A stretch of 14,868 nt of DNA, from the NCBI GenBank assembly GCA_035275805.1, contig DATEMG010000593.1, positions 1 to 14,868 on the forward strand, read 5' to 3'. The position numbers and the translations under genes are program-made. The notes under the pieces are model-generated. The model saw only the letters and a program-made list of their open reading frames with translations, searched no databases and was not told where the DNA came from. Shown piece after piece: positions 5,682 through 13,826 of the stretch. Origin of the DNA: JAJVID01 sp035275805. GTDB lineage: Bacteria; Acidobacteriota; Blastocatellia; RBC074. The first letter of the stretch is position 1. The number at the start of each line of letters is the position of its first letter.

Positions 5682-7019
5682 ATGACGGCGCCGCAGAACT
5701 CAGACCCGGGCGTCGCTCGATGGCGCCAACTGGTGGCCTGCATCTTCGCTATGCTGGCCATCGCAAATCTCCAGTACGCCTGGACACTGTTTACTACAGA
5801 CCTGACCGAGAGCCTGAATGCCAGTCTTAAAGCGGTCCAGTTGGCCCTCACTTTATTCGTAATCGCGCAGACGGGATTGTTTCCGATCAACGCCTACCTG
5901 GTTGAGCGCTTCGGTCCGCGCATTGTGGTCGCCCTTGCCAGCGCGCTGGTGGGAGCAGGGTGGATCGGAGCCGGTCTCGCCGACTCGCTACCTGAGCTCT
6001 ATCTGGCGTATAGCCTCGGCGGGATCGGAGCGGGCGCGGTGTATAGCGCCACGATCGGAATCGCGCTCAAATGGTTCCCGGATCGGCGCGGCCTGTGTGT
6101 CGGTATGGTGGCCGGTTCATATGGGTTCGGCGCCGCGCTGACAGCCCTTCCGATAGAACATATGATCAAAGCCAGCGGCTATCAATCGGCGTTCATCTTT
6201 TGGGGGAGCATTCAAGGGATCGTGGTGCTTATCGCCGCCCAGTTCCTTCGCCTGCCGCCGTCTGGTTGGGCGCCGGCGAACTGGGAGGCGATCAAAGACA
6301 GCGTGCAGCGTAAGGCCCCGCAGTCATCGCGCGATTATAAGCCGCAAGAAATGTTGCGGAGCGGATCCTTTTACATGCTCTATTTGATGATGACCCTGGT
6401 CACCGCCAGCGGGCTGATGATGGTGGGGCAACTAAAACCGATCTGTGTCACCTATGGCTATGACAAGTACGCTCTCTTTGGCGGCGCCACCGTCCTGACC
6501 ATAACGATAACGTTGAATCAAGTGTTGAATGGCTCGGCGCGCCCCTTCTTCGGTTGGGTCTCGGATCATCTCGGCCGATACGACACGATGGCGATGGTCT
6601 TCATCCTGGAAGCGGTGGCCATCACGGCTCTCGCGCTGTTGGTAAGCCATCCCATCTGGTTCCTCGCTCTCTCCGGCCTTATGTTCTTCGCCTGGGGCGA
6701 TATTTATTCGCTCTTCCCGGCAGCCATCGCTGACATCTTCGGGAGTAAACACGCGACCACCAATTACGGCATCCAGTACACTTCAAAGGGCGTTGGTTCA
6801 ATTCTGGCTCTTCCAGGCGCCGCCTGGCTGAGTACGGCTTCCGGCTCCTGGCTGCCGGTCTTCTGGGCGGCGGTCGCATGCAACGTGATTGCCGCCGCGC
6901 TGGCTGTGTTCTGGCTGAAGCCGCGGGTGACACGCCTTTTGAAAAAACAGGAGGCTGAGGTCGCGGGCGCCACATCTCAGACACAAGGGGTCACTGCCGA
7001 CAAGCCTGAAGCGGAATAG
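5682..7019 (+). CDS. Oxalate:formate antiporter (OFA) family MFS transporter, OxlT-like
   Basis: Inner-membrane major facilitator protein of 445 aa with about 12 hydrophobic segments. It follows OxlT of Oxalobacter closely by eye: NLQYAWTLF (29-37), LKAVQLALTLF (49-59), RFGPR (76-80), the A-type loop KWFPDRRG (130-137), EMLRSGSFYMLY (223-234), NGSARPFFGWVSDHLGRY (283-300), FFAWGDIYSLFP (335-346) and IFGSKHATTNYG (352-363). The two basic residues that bind oxalate in OxlT (Arg272 and Lys355) have counterparts R287 and K369 with nearly the same spacing, and Q31 of the QYxWTL motif is present. OFA members also carry other small carboxylates, so oxalate is likely but not proven. An unusually strong ribosome site, AAAAGGAGG (5666-5674), lies 7 nt before the ATG. 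It is 75 nt after the reductase gene, probably in one transcript. The C-terminal tail from about 413 is hydrophilic. Confidence 0.9.
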   Translation: MTAPQNSDPGVARWRQLVACIFAMLAIANLQYAWTLFTTDLTESLNASLKAVQLALTLFVIAQTGLFPINAYLVERFGPRIVVALASALVGAGWIGAGLADSLPELYLAYSLGGIGAGAVYSATIGIALKWFPDRRGLCVGMVAGSYGFGAALTALPIEHMIKASGYQSAFIFWGSIQGIVVLIAAQFLRLPPSGWAPANWEAIKDSVQRKAPQSSRDYKPQEMLRSGSFYMLYLMMTLVTASGLMMVGQLKPICVTYGYDKYALFGGATVLTITITLNQVLNGSARPFFGWVSDHLGRYDTMAMVFILEAVAITALALLVSHPIWFLALSGLMFFAWGDIYSLFPAAIADIFGSKHATTNYGIQYTSKGVGSILALPGAAWLSTASGSWLPVFWAAVACNVIAAALAVFWLKPRVTRLLKKQEAEVAGATSQTQGVTADKPEAE

Positions 7020-7167
7020 CGTCGCAGCGCGGCAAGGGGAAGAAAATCAAGAACCGGCCTGAAGGGGCTCTAACCAAAGTAGAATGGTTGAGGGAAGGCC
7101 GATTTCCATGTGGGAGCTTAGCGGTTAAAATGACGGCGAACTCACCTAGGCATTTCGAGAACCAAAA

Positions 7168-8598
7168 ATGGCTGAAGAAAAAAATCAACTGATTCGCGGT
7201 CTTACTCTGACCGGTACCACGGCGCTGGTAATCGGCACGGTCATCGGCACGGGCGTCTTTTTGAAAGCCGCCCCGATGGCGCAAGGAGTAGGCACGCCCA
7301 CGCTGGTCATGGTTGCGTGGGTGGCTGCCGGGCTGCTGACGCTCGCCGGGGCGCTCACTTACGCAGAACTCGGCGCGATGCTGCCGCACGCGGGCGGAGA
7401 ATACGTCTATCTTAGACATTCTTACGGAGACGCGTCGGCGTTCCTGTTCGGCTGGCAGCGATTTATCGTAGCGGGCAGCGCCTCGATCGCCGCGCTGGGC
7501 GCGGGCTTTGCGGTCTTCCTCTCCGCCTTCCTGCCGCTCAATCAGGTGTGGGCCGAGCGCAAGTTCACGCTGTTCGACCAGACGATCAACTGGCAATTCG
7601 GCTCGAAGCAGTTGGTGGCCGTGGGCGCGATCCTGCTGCTCTCGGCGCTCAACTGCCTGACCGTGGCCTTCGGCGGCAAGGTGCAGTCCGTTTTGACGGT
7701 GCTTAAGATCGCGGGCCTCGCCGCCGTCATCGCAGGGGTCTTCTTCTTTGCGCCGGCGGTGACCTGGTCGAATCTGGCCACACCCGCGGGGACGCAGGCG
7801 TGGAGCGGCTTCGCGGCGTTCGGCGTGGCGATGTTAGCGGCGCTGTGGGCTTACGACGGCTGGAACAACATGCCGATGGCGGCGGGCGAGGTGCAGCAAC
7901 CCGGGCGCAACATCCCACGCGCGCTGATCGGCGGGATGATCGTCGTAATGGTGATCTATTGCCTGGCCAATCTGGCCTATTTCTACGCGTTGCCGCTCGG
8001 CGAAGTCGTGACTTCAAACTCGACTGCGCACCGCGACGCTCTGCCCGTGGCGTCGAAGGCGGCCCAGAGCTTCCTCGGCGAATCCGGCGGGCGGTTTGTA
8101 GCGTTGGCCTTCGTGGTCTCGGCGCTGGGCGCGCTCAATGGCTCGATTCTGTCGAACGCGCGCGTGCCCTACGCGATGGCGCGCGACGGCGTCTTCTTCG
8201 CCAGCCAGGCCCGTTTGAGCCAGACGACGCGCGTCCCGGTGGTCTCCATTATGATTCAAGCCGTCTGGTCGAGCGTCCTGGCGCTGTCCGGCACCTTCGA
8301 CCAGTTGACCGATTGCCTGCTGTTCGCCTCATGGATATTCTACGGCCTGTGCGCCTCATCCGTCTTCGTGCTGCGGCGCAAGGCGCCCAACGCGGAGCGG
8401 CCTTACAAAACACTGGGGTATCCGGTGATGCCGCTGGTCTTCGTGCTCGTGGCGACCTGGCTGGTGATCAACACGTTCGTGAACAAGCGGGTGGAGTCGG
8501 TGACCGGGCTCGTTCTGATCGCATTGGGATTGCCGTTATATTTCTACTTCAGGCTGCGGCGCGGCGCGCCAAAATCGTTTGAAGTAACGGCTGATTGA
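7168..8598 (+). CDS. APC-superfamily amino acid permease
   Basis: Integral membrane transporter of 476 aa with about 12 hydrophobic segments. The unwound first helix carries the amine-binding glycine motif GTVIGTGVF (23-31), followed by TYAELGAMLPHAGGEYVYLR (64-83), typical of APC permeases. The sixth-helix region holds WAYDGWNNM and AGEVQQPGRNIPRA (227-252), which places it near the LAT/SteT-like serine-threonine exchanger branch. YAMARDG (335-341) is another family signature. Substrate cannot be assigned; small neutral amino acids are the best guess. Only a weak ribosome site (GAGAA) precedes the ATG. The 148-nt gap before it has a TAAAAT box at 7116-7121 with no convincing -35, so separate transcription from the transporter upstream is possible but unproven. 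If the upstream genes make glyoxylate, a link through glycine or serine exchange is conceivable but speculative. Confidence 0.9.
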   Translation: MAEEKNQLIRGLTLTGTTALVIGTVIGTGVFLKAAPMAQGVGTPTLVMVAWVAAGLLTLAGALTYAELGAMLPHAGGEYVYLRHSYGDASAFLFGWQRFIVAGSASIAALGAGFAVFLSAFLPLNQVWAERKFTLFDQTINWQFGSKQLVAVGAILLLSALNCLTVAFGGKVQSVLTVLKIAGLAAVIAGVFFFAPAVTWSNLATPAGTQAWSGFAAFGVAMLAALWAYDGWNNMPMAAGEVQQPGRNIPRALIGGMIVVMVIYCLANLAYFYALPLGEVVTSNSTAHRDALPVASKAAQSFLGESGGRFVALAFVVSALGALNGSILSNARVPYAMARDGVFFASQARLSQTTRVPVVSIMIQAVWSSVLALSGTFDQLTDCLLFASWIFYGLCASSVFVLRRKAPNAERPYKTLGYPVMPLVFVLVATWLVINTFVNKRVESVTGLVLIALGLPLYFYFRLRRGAPKSFEVTAD

Positions 8599-8652
8599 GT
8601 TGAACGATGCTCATTCACAATTGGACTCGCTCTCATCGAGGTTCCAGACAAC

Positions 8653-10497
8653 ATGAAAAACAGACTTTATAGGTTCTTGCCATTCATTTTTCTTTTCATC
8701 CTGGCGCAGGCGGCGTTCACGCAGCAGGCGCCTTCGACCGCGCCGGACGTCGGGGCGCTCAAAAAACACGTCGGCTATCTGGCCTCGGACGAACTCGAAG
8801 GCCGCCGGCCGGGAACGACCGGGGCGAACAAGGCTGCGGACTATGTCGCCGAAGAGTTTCACCAACTCAAACTCGGTTGCGCGTCCAACCTTGGCGAGGG
8901 CGACCTCAAATGCCGTCACGACGGAAAGAGACGCAACGGCTATCTGAAAGAGTTTCCATTCATAGCGGGCGTAGAGCTTGCGAAGAATAATTCTATGAGC
9001 TTCACGCGCGAGGGTAAGAACAACGCCGTCGCGCTCGGCGCCGAATGGACGCCGATCGGCTTCTCTTCGAACGGCGCCGTCGCGCAGGCCGGGATCGTCT
9101 TCGCCGGCCACGGCATCATCGCCGCCGATCTGAAGCACGACGATTACGCGAACCTGGACGCTAAGGGCAAATTGGCGGTCGTCTTTGCGGGATCGCCCGA
9201 CGGCGACAACCCGCACGGACAATTCGGACGCTACTCTGACGCGCGCCTGAAAGCGATAGCCGCGAAAGACCGCGGCGCCGTGGCGCTCGTCGTCATCGCC
9301 GCCGACGAGAAGTTCGGCAATGAGCGGTTGGCGAAATTGAGCTACGACCAGACCGCCGGCGAGGCCGGAGTTCCCGTCGCCGTCGTCTCGCGGCAGGTGG
9401 CGGCGAAGTGGTTCGGTCTGGCGGACGCCGCGCAACTCGGCGCGATGGAGAAAGCGAAAGACAAATGGGCGGAATACGCGCAGAAGCTGCGCGACGTGAC
9501 GGTTGGTCTATCGGTGGAGATCACGCGCCGCGCTGTCCCGGCCTACAACGTCGTCGGAGTGATAGAAGGCAATGACCCGAATCTCAAGCGCGAATACATC
9601 GTCATCGGGGCCCATTACGACCATCTCGGACACGGCGGCGAGAGCAGCCTGGCGCCGAATTCTTCGGACATTCATCACGGCGCGGACGACAACGCTTCGG
9701 GGACGGCCGGACTGCTCGAACTCGCGCGCATCTTCAGCGCCCAACGCGGTCAACTTCGCCGCAGCGTCATCTTCATCGCTTTCAGCGCCGAAGAGTCCGG
9801 GCTGATCGGGTCGAATGCTTACGTCAACAATCCGGGCGCGCCGCTGGCCAACACCGTGGCGATGCTCAACCTGGATATGGTCGGTCGATTGAGAGGGAAC
9901 AAGTTGACGGTCGGCGGCGTCGGCACGTCGCCGGAATTCCGCAAGCTGGTCGAGAGCCTCAATAACGGATTCACGCTGCAATTGAGCGAGGACGGCTTCG
10001 GGCCGAGCGACCATTCCTCGTTTTATGCGAAACGGGTTCCGGTCCTCTTCTTTTACAGCGGTTCGCACGAGGATTATCACAAGCCCTCGGACACGGCGGA
10101 CAAGATCAACTACGAAGGACAGGCCAAGATCGTCGGCTTCGTCGCCGAGATCGCGCGCGCGATTGACCGCGGCGAAGCGCGCCCCGCATACGCCCTCGTC
10201 CGTGGCCAGTCGGGCAGTCGTTCGACCGGCTTCCGTGTCTATCTCGGGACGGTGCCGAACTACGCCGAGTCGAACGACGGGATGCTGCTCGACGCTGTAC
10301 GCGACGATTCGCCAGCCTCAAAAGCCGGCCTGAAAGCCGGAGACAAAATCGTCAAGCTGGCCGGGCGCGAGATCAAAAGCGTCTATGATTACACCTACGC
10401 CCTCGGCGAGATGAAGCCCGATCAGGAGTACGAAGTCGAGGTCGCGCGCGGCGGCGAGATGTTGAAGATGAAACTCACACCGCAGGCCCGGCGGTAG
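8653..10497 (+). CDS. Exported M28-family zinc aminopeptidase with PA-like insert and C-terminal PDZ domain
   Basis: Protein of 614 aa. A Sec signal peptide (KNRLYR, a hydrophobic core at 8-22, then QQAPS) sends it to the periplasm or outside. The N-terminal segment (35-70, LASDELEGRRPGTTG) is typical of these peptidases, and 140-250 looks like a protease-associated domain. The M28 catalytic domain (about 298-505) shows all metal and base residues: H321 (GAHYDHLG), D345 (GADDNASG), E380-E381 (SAEESG), D408 (NLDMVG) and H476 (DYHKPSDT), predicting a di-zinc aminopeptidase. The end (526-610) is a PDZ domain with DDSPASKAGLKAGDKIVK, probably for substrate or partner binding. An unusual stretch at 76-96 contains two cysteines (C76, C87) that could pair in the periplasm. 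GAGG at 8638-8641 precedes the ATG by 11 nt. No functional link to its neighbours is evident. Confidence 0.95.
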   Translation: MKNRLYRFLPFIFLFILAQAAFTQQAPSTAPDVGALKKHVGYLASDELEGRRPGTTGANKAADYVAEEFHQLKLGCASNLGEGDLKCRHDGKRRNGYLKEFPFIAGVELAKNNSMSFTREGKNNAVALGAEWTPIGFSSNGAVAQAGIVFAGHGIIAADLKHDDYANLDAKGKLAVVFAGSPDGDNPHGQFGRYSDARLKAIAAKDRGAVALVVIAADEKFGNERLAKLSYDQTAGEAGVPVAVVSRQVAAKWFGLADAAQLGAMEKAKDKWAEYAQKLRDVTVGLSVEITRRAVPAYNVVGVIEGNDPNLKREYIVIGAHYDHLGHGGESSLAPNSSDIHHGADDNASGTAGLLELARIFSAQRGQLRRSVIFIAFSAEESGLIGSNAYVNNPGAPLANTVAMLNLDMVGRLRGNKLTVGGVGTSPEFRKLVESLNNGFTLQLSEDGFGPSDHSSFYAKRVPVLFFYSGSHEDYHKPSDTADKINYEGQAKIVGFVAEIARAIDRGEARPAYALVRGQSGSRSTGFRVYLGTVPNYAESNDGMLLDAVRDDSPASKAGLKAGDKIVKLAGREIKSVYDYTYALGEMKPDQEYEVEVARGGEMLKMKLTPQARR

Positions 10498-10505
10498 TTG
10501 AGCAT

Positions 10506-10595
10506 GGTTCGTAGTCCCGCCTTTAGGCGGAATCGTCTGATGCAGACCCCTTCTGTAATATCTTAGGCTTCCGCCTATAGGCGGGACTACGAACC
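10506..10595. repeat. 27-bp inverted-repeat element (MITE/REP-like) after the peptidase gene
   Basis: Arm 10506-10532 and arm 10569-10595 are reverse complements at 26 of 27 positions, around a 36-nt loop. Each arm is itself palindromic: CCGCCTTTAGGCGG on the left (6-bp stem, 2-nt loop) and the perfect 14-bp palindrome CCGCCTATAGGCGG at 10571-10584. The element starts 8 nt after the peptidase stop and lacks a T-tract. GTAGTCCCGCC-type strings are, as I recall, dispersed repeats in some acidobacterial genomes. The tetramer GCAT flanks it (10502-10505 and 10598-10601), too short to prove a target duplication. No transposase is nearby. Confidence 0.85.
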
Positions 10596-10711
10596 GCGCA
10601 TTTCTTTCTTTCAGGGGATCATTCACTCCGGTTTTCTTCAGCCTCTCTCGATCAATCCATTCCAAAATAATTTTCCAATCCAATCTTGCGCTTTTACTTA
10701 TGCTATGTAGA

Positions 10712-10752
10712 ATACTTTCTAAGAAGTATCCTGATTAAGAAGTATACTGACT
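10712..10752 (+). promoter_or_regulatory. Tandem 16-bp repeats and dyad upstream of padR, candidate autoregulatory operator/promoter
   Basis: Two 16-bp units in tandem, 10721-10736 (AAGAAGTATCCTGATT) and 10737-10752 (AAGAAGTATACTGACT), match at 14 positions. Just before them, ATACTT (10712-10717) and AAGTAT (10724-10729) form a dyad with a 6-bp gap. Three half-sites therefore lie within 41 bp. TATACT at 10743-10748 is a fair -10 box lying inside the second unit, without a clear -35; a second option is TTGCGC (10686-10691) with TAGAAT (10708-10713). PadR proteins commonly repress their own genes at AT-rich dyads, so these are likely operator sites; this is inference. Confidence 0.5.
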
Positions 10753-10778
10753 AAAGTGTCAGGCTAAAGGAGTTCGCC

Positions 10779-11105
10779 ATGGGAAAGGGATTTCTCTCAT
10801 ATGCCGCCGCGGCCGTCTTACAGGCGGTGGCGAGCGGCTATCAATACGGCTTCGACATCATAGACATCACGGGGTTGCCGGGCGGGACGGTCTATCCGGC
10901 GCTGCGTCGGTTGGAGGGCGCGGGCTATGTCACCTCGAAGTGGGAGAAGCACAGCATCGCGCAAGCCGAGCAGCGTCCGCCGCGCAAGAATTACGAGATG
11001 ACGCGCGCAGGGCACGAGGCGCTGGCTGAAGCAGTCAAGCGCTACCGGTTGTTGGAGCAGACCATGCTCGACAAGAAGCGCGATCAGAAACCTTCGCGAG
11101 CCTGA
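10779..11105 (+). CDS. PadR-family transcriptional regulator
   Basis: Small winged-helix DNA-binding protein of 108 aa. The conserved PadR core is plain: LSYAAAAVLQAVASGYQYGFDI (helix 1-2), then GTVYPALRRLEGAGYVTSKWE (about 36-56), the recognition helix and wing, then NYEMTRAGHEAL (about 71-82). The C-terminal helix for dimerisation is short, as usual in the subfamily found beside ADOP permeases. It has a strong ribosome site, AAAGGAG at 10766-10772, 6 nt before the ATG. The stop at 11103-11105 overlaps the GAGG ribosome site of the permease gene 10 nt downstream, so the regulator and permease are very likely co-transcribed and the regulator probably controls the pair in response to an unknown ligand. 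The upstream tandem repeats are its candidate sites. Confidence 0.93.
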   Translation: MGKGFLSYAAAAVLQAVASGYQYGFDIIDITGLPGGTVYPALRRLEGAGYVTSKWEKHSIAQAEQRPPRKNYEMTRAGHEALAEAVKRYRLLEQTMLDKKRDQKPSRA

Positions 11106-11115
11106 GGTTAAAACT

Positions 11116-13821
11116 GTGCCTGCCTTCTCTCTACGCAAACAATACGGCGCCAGGCCCCATCTCTGGCTGATTGCGGTGATCGGCGTAATAGTGCCGCGCC
11201 GCTTGCGAGCTGATTGGCGGCAGGAATGGGAGGCCGAACTGCGTTATCGCGAACGGATGCTGTCCCAGTGGGACCGTCTCGATTGGCGGAACAAGCTTAG
11301 TCTGTTGAGACGAAGTTTGAGCGCCTTCTGGGACGCGCTCTGGTTGCAGCCCGAAAGGTGGGAGGACGAAATGATTCAAGACCTGCGTTTTGGCGTGCGC
11401 CTGTTGCGCAAGAGTCCGGCTTTCACGCTCATCATGGTGATCTCTCTGGCCATCGGCATCGGCGCGAACACTGCGATTTTCAGCCTGGCGAATGTGGTGC
11501 TGTTGCGGCCTCTGCCTATCCCGCAACCAGAGCGGGTGGTGACGATCACCTCGGGCCGCCAGGCTTTTCCAGTTTCGTATATGGCCTACAAAGATTTCCG
11601 CGACCGCAACCAGGTATTGAGTGGATTGTTGTGTTGGGGCGAGGCGCCGTTGAGCCTGGGACTGGAAGAACAGGCAGTCCAGGCATCGGGCATGTTGGTT
11701 TCGGGCAATTACTTTTCCGTGCTTGGCGTACAACCGGCGGTCGGGCGTTTCTTCGCGCCTGAAGAAGATCAAACGCCAGGAACGCATCCGGTGACGGTCA
11801 TCAGCCATGGGATGTGGCAGCGGCGCTTCGGCGGCGATCCGAGAATCATCGGGAAGACGATAACGCTCAACGGACATCCGTTCAGCATAATCGGAGTTGC
11901 GCCGCAAGGCTTCACCAGTACGCAGTCGGTTTTCGCGCCTGAGGCCTGGGCGCCGATGATGATGCAGCCGCAGATCATTCCGCAGAGCAAAGATATGCTG
12001 ACGACGCGTGATGGGGGAAGATTGCTATATATGGTGGGGCGGCTCAAACCCGGCGCCACAATCAAGCAGGCCGAGGCCGACTTCAGCGCGATTGCGCTAC
12101 AACTCGATATTGGCAACCAGGCGCGACGCGCGGAGAACCGGCAAGAAGATGGCCGCGACTTCGGCGTGAGGCTGATGCCGGCAGGTTCGTTTCCTCCGAA
12201 TACCCAAATAATGTTGATTGGCTTTCTCGGTCTGTTTCTGGCCGTCACCGGTCTGGTATTGCTGATTGCGTGCGCGAATTTGACGAGCCTGTTGCTGGCG
12301 CGGGCGCTGGCGCGCAGCAAGGAGATAGCGGTGCGCCTGGCGCTCGGCGCAAGCCGCCTGCGTATCGTGCGGCAACTACTGGCCGAAAGCGTGTTGCTCT
12401 GTTTGCTGAGTGGCTTCGCCGGCTTGTTGGTCGCGCTGGGAATCAATCGGCTGCTGATGACCTTCATGCCCACGGTCGGCCCGCCGATTGCGCTCGATCT
12501 GAGTCTCGATCTGCGAGTGCTGGGCGCGTCTTTGGCGCTTTCATTCCTGACGGGTTTGCTTTTCGGACTCGCGCCGGCGTGGCAGGCGTCACAGCCAAAC
12601 GTTGTCGGAGCGCTGAAGGACGATCCGCAAAGCCCCGGCTATCGCGCCTCACGCTTACGCAACGCGTTCGTCATCGGGCAGGTGGCGATGTCACTGCTGC
12701 TGTTGGTATGCGCCGGGCTGTTTTTGCGCGCGCTGTCGGAGGGACAGAAGCTATATCAGGATCTCGAGCCGGAGAGAGTGCAGACAGCGACGTTCGATCC
12801 GGGTTTTATCGGTTATGACGACGCGCGAGCGCTTGAGTTTTACCGCCGATTGCTGGAAAGCGCGCGCGCGCTGCCCGGAGTCGAAGCGGCGAGCGTCGCG
12901 AACACAAACCTGATTGGAGACCGCCGGACAGGGCCGCTGGCCGTCGCCGGCAGGGGAAAGGCCAACCTTAGTGATTTACCGTCAGTCGATCAGATCGTCG
13001 TCTCGCCCGGCTATCTCGATACGATGAAGATCCGATTGCTTCGCGGTCGCGACTTCGGCGACGCCGATTACGCAGGCGCGGCGCCCGTCGCGATCATTGA
13101 TGATACAGCGGCAAGGCGATGGTTTGACGGCGTCGAAGCTTTGGGCCAGCGGCTGACCAACGGCAAGACTGAGTTTGAGATTATCGGCGTCGCCAAAGGC
13201 GGTATCCAACGCGTTCCGGGCGCGTTGGGAGAGCCTTTTGTCTACCTCCCCTATGCGCCGTCGAGCGGTTACGAATACGGCCTGCGCATGATTTTGCACG
13301 TCCGCACACGGACGGCCGCGCCGGAGGTTTATGCCGCCATCCGCCGCGAAGCCGCCCAACTTGATCGGCGGATGGCGCCGCAATTTGCGATGTCGCTGGC
13401 CGAATATATACGCTTGAATCTTTTGCCACAACGCGTCGTTGCTGCGCTGGCGGGCGCGCTGGGGTTGATCGGTTTGGCGCTCTCAGCCATCGGCGTCTTC
13501 GGCGTCGTCGGTTACGCCGTCACGCAGCGCACGCGCGAGATCGGCATTCGGATGGCGTTGGGGGCGCGCCGCCGCGACGTGCTCGGATTGGTTCTGCGAC
13601 AAGGCGTCAGGCTTACGCTCATCGGCCTCGCCGTCGGCTTGCTCGCCGCGTGGGCGGTGACGCGCTTGCTGACCGCATTGCTCCACGGAGTGAGCGCGAC
13701 CGACCCGTTTACGTTTGCGGGCGCGGCGTTTTTGCTGCTGAGCGTGGCGCTATTCGCTTGTTACCTGCCCGCGCGCCGCGCGACGAAGGTTGATCCGATC
13801 GAAGCATTACGCCGCGAGTAA
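11116..13821 (+). CDS. ADOP-type ABC permease (MacB/FtsX-like, duplicated), with N-terminal permease prefix domain
   Basis: Large membrane protein of 901 aa. Residues 16-97 form a soluble prefix (RADWRQEWEAELRYRE, FWDALWLQPERWEDE) often seen before such permeases. A first transmembrane helix carries GIGANTAIFS (114-123), followed by a MacB-type periplasmic domain (about 140-355). Hydrophobic segments lie near 366-390, 425-447, 468-488, 515-537, 774-800, 830-850 and 868-885. The FtsX core occurs twice: KEIAVRLALGASR (402-414) and REIGIRMALGARR (807-819), with a second periplasmic domain between. This fits the acidobacterial duplicated orphan permease architecture. No ATPase gene is present in the window, so how it is energised is unknown; MacB-like mechanotransmission or peptide/lipid export are guesses. 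GTG 11116 is supported by GAGG at 11104-11107, 8 nt upstream. The carboxyl end (ARRATKVDPIEALRRE) is the usual MacB/ADOP ending, so the gene looks complete. Confidence 0.93.
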   Translation: MPAFSLRKQYGARPHLWLIAVIGVIVPRRLRADWRQEWEAELRYRERMLSQWDRLDWRNKLSLLRRSLSAFWDALWLQPERWEDEMIQDLRFGVRLLRKSPAFTLIMVISLAIGIGANTAIFSLANVVLLRPLPIPQPERVVTITSGRQAFPVSYMAYKDFRDRNQVLSGLLCWGEAPLSLGLEEQAVQASGMLVSGNYFSVLGVQPAVGRFFAPEEDQTPGTHPVTVISHGMWQRRFGGDPRIIGKTITLNGHPFSIIGVAPQGFTSTQSVFAPEAWAPMMMQPQIIPQSKDMLTTRDGGRLLYMVGRLKPGATIKQAEADFSAIALQLDIGNQARRAENRQEDGRDFGVRLMPAGSFPPNTQIMLIGFLGLFLAVTGLVLLIACANLTSLLLARALARSKEIAVRLALGASRLRIVRQLLAESVLLCLLSGFAGLLVALGINRLLMTFMPTVGPPIALDLSLDLRVLGASLALSFLTGLLFGLAPAWQASQPNVVGALKDDPQSPGYRASRLRNAFVIGQVAMSLLLLVCAGLFLRALSEGQKLYQDLEPERVQTATFDPGFIGYDDARALEFYRRLLESARALPGVEAASVANTNLIGDRRTGPLAVAGRGKANLSDLPSVDQIVVSPGYLDTMKIRLLRGRDFGDADYAGAAPVAIIDDTAARRWFDGVEALGQRLTNGKTEFEIIGVAKGGIQRVPGALGEPFVYLPYAPSSGYEYGLRMILHVRTRTAAPEVYAAIRREAAQLDRRMAPQFAMSLAEYIRLNLLPQRVVAALAGALGLIGLALSAIGVFGVVGYAVTQRTREIGIRMALGARRRDVLGLVLRQGVRLTLIGLAVGLLAAWAVTRLLTALLHGVSATDPFTFAGAAFLLLSVALFACYLPARRATKVDPIEALRRE

Positions 13822-13826
13822 AACAA

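Noticed and set aside
10502..10601. Target-site duplication (GCAT) flanking the 27-bp inverted-repeat element
   Set aside because: Four bases, with two extra bases between the right arm and the second copy, is no better than chance.
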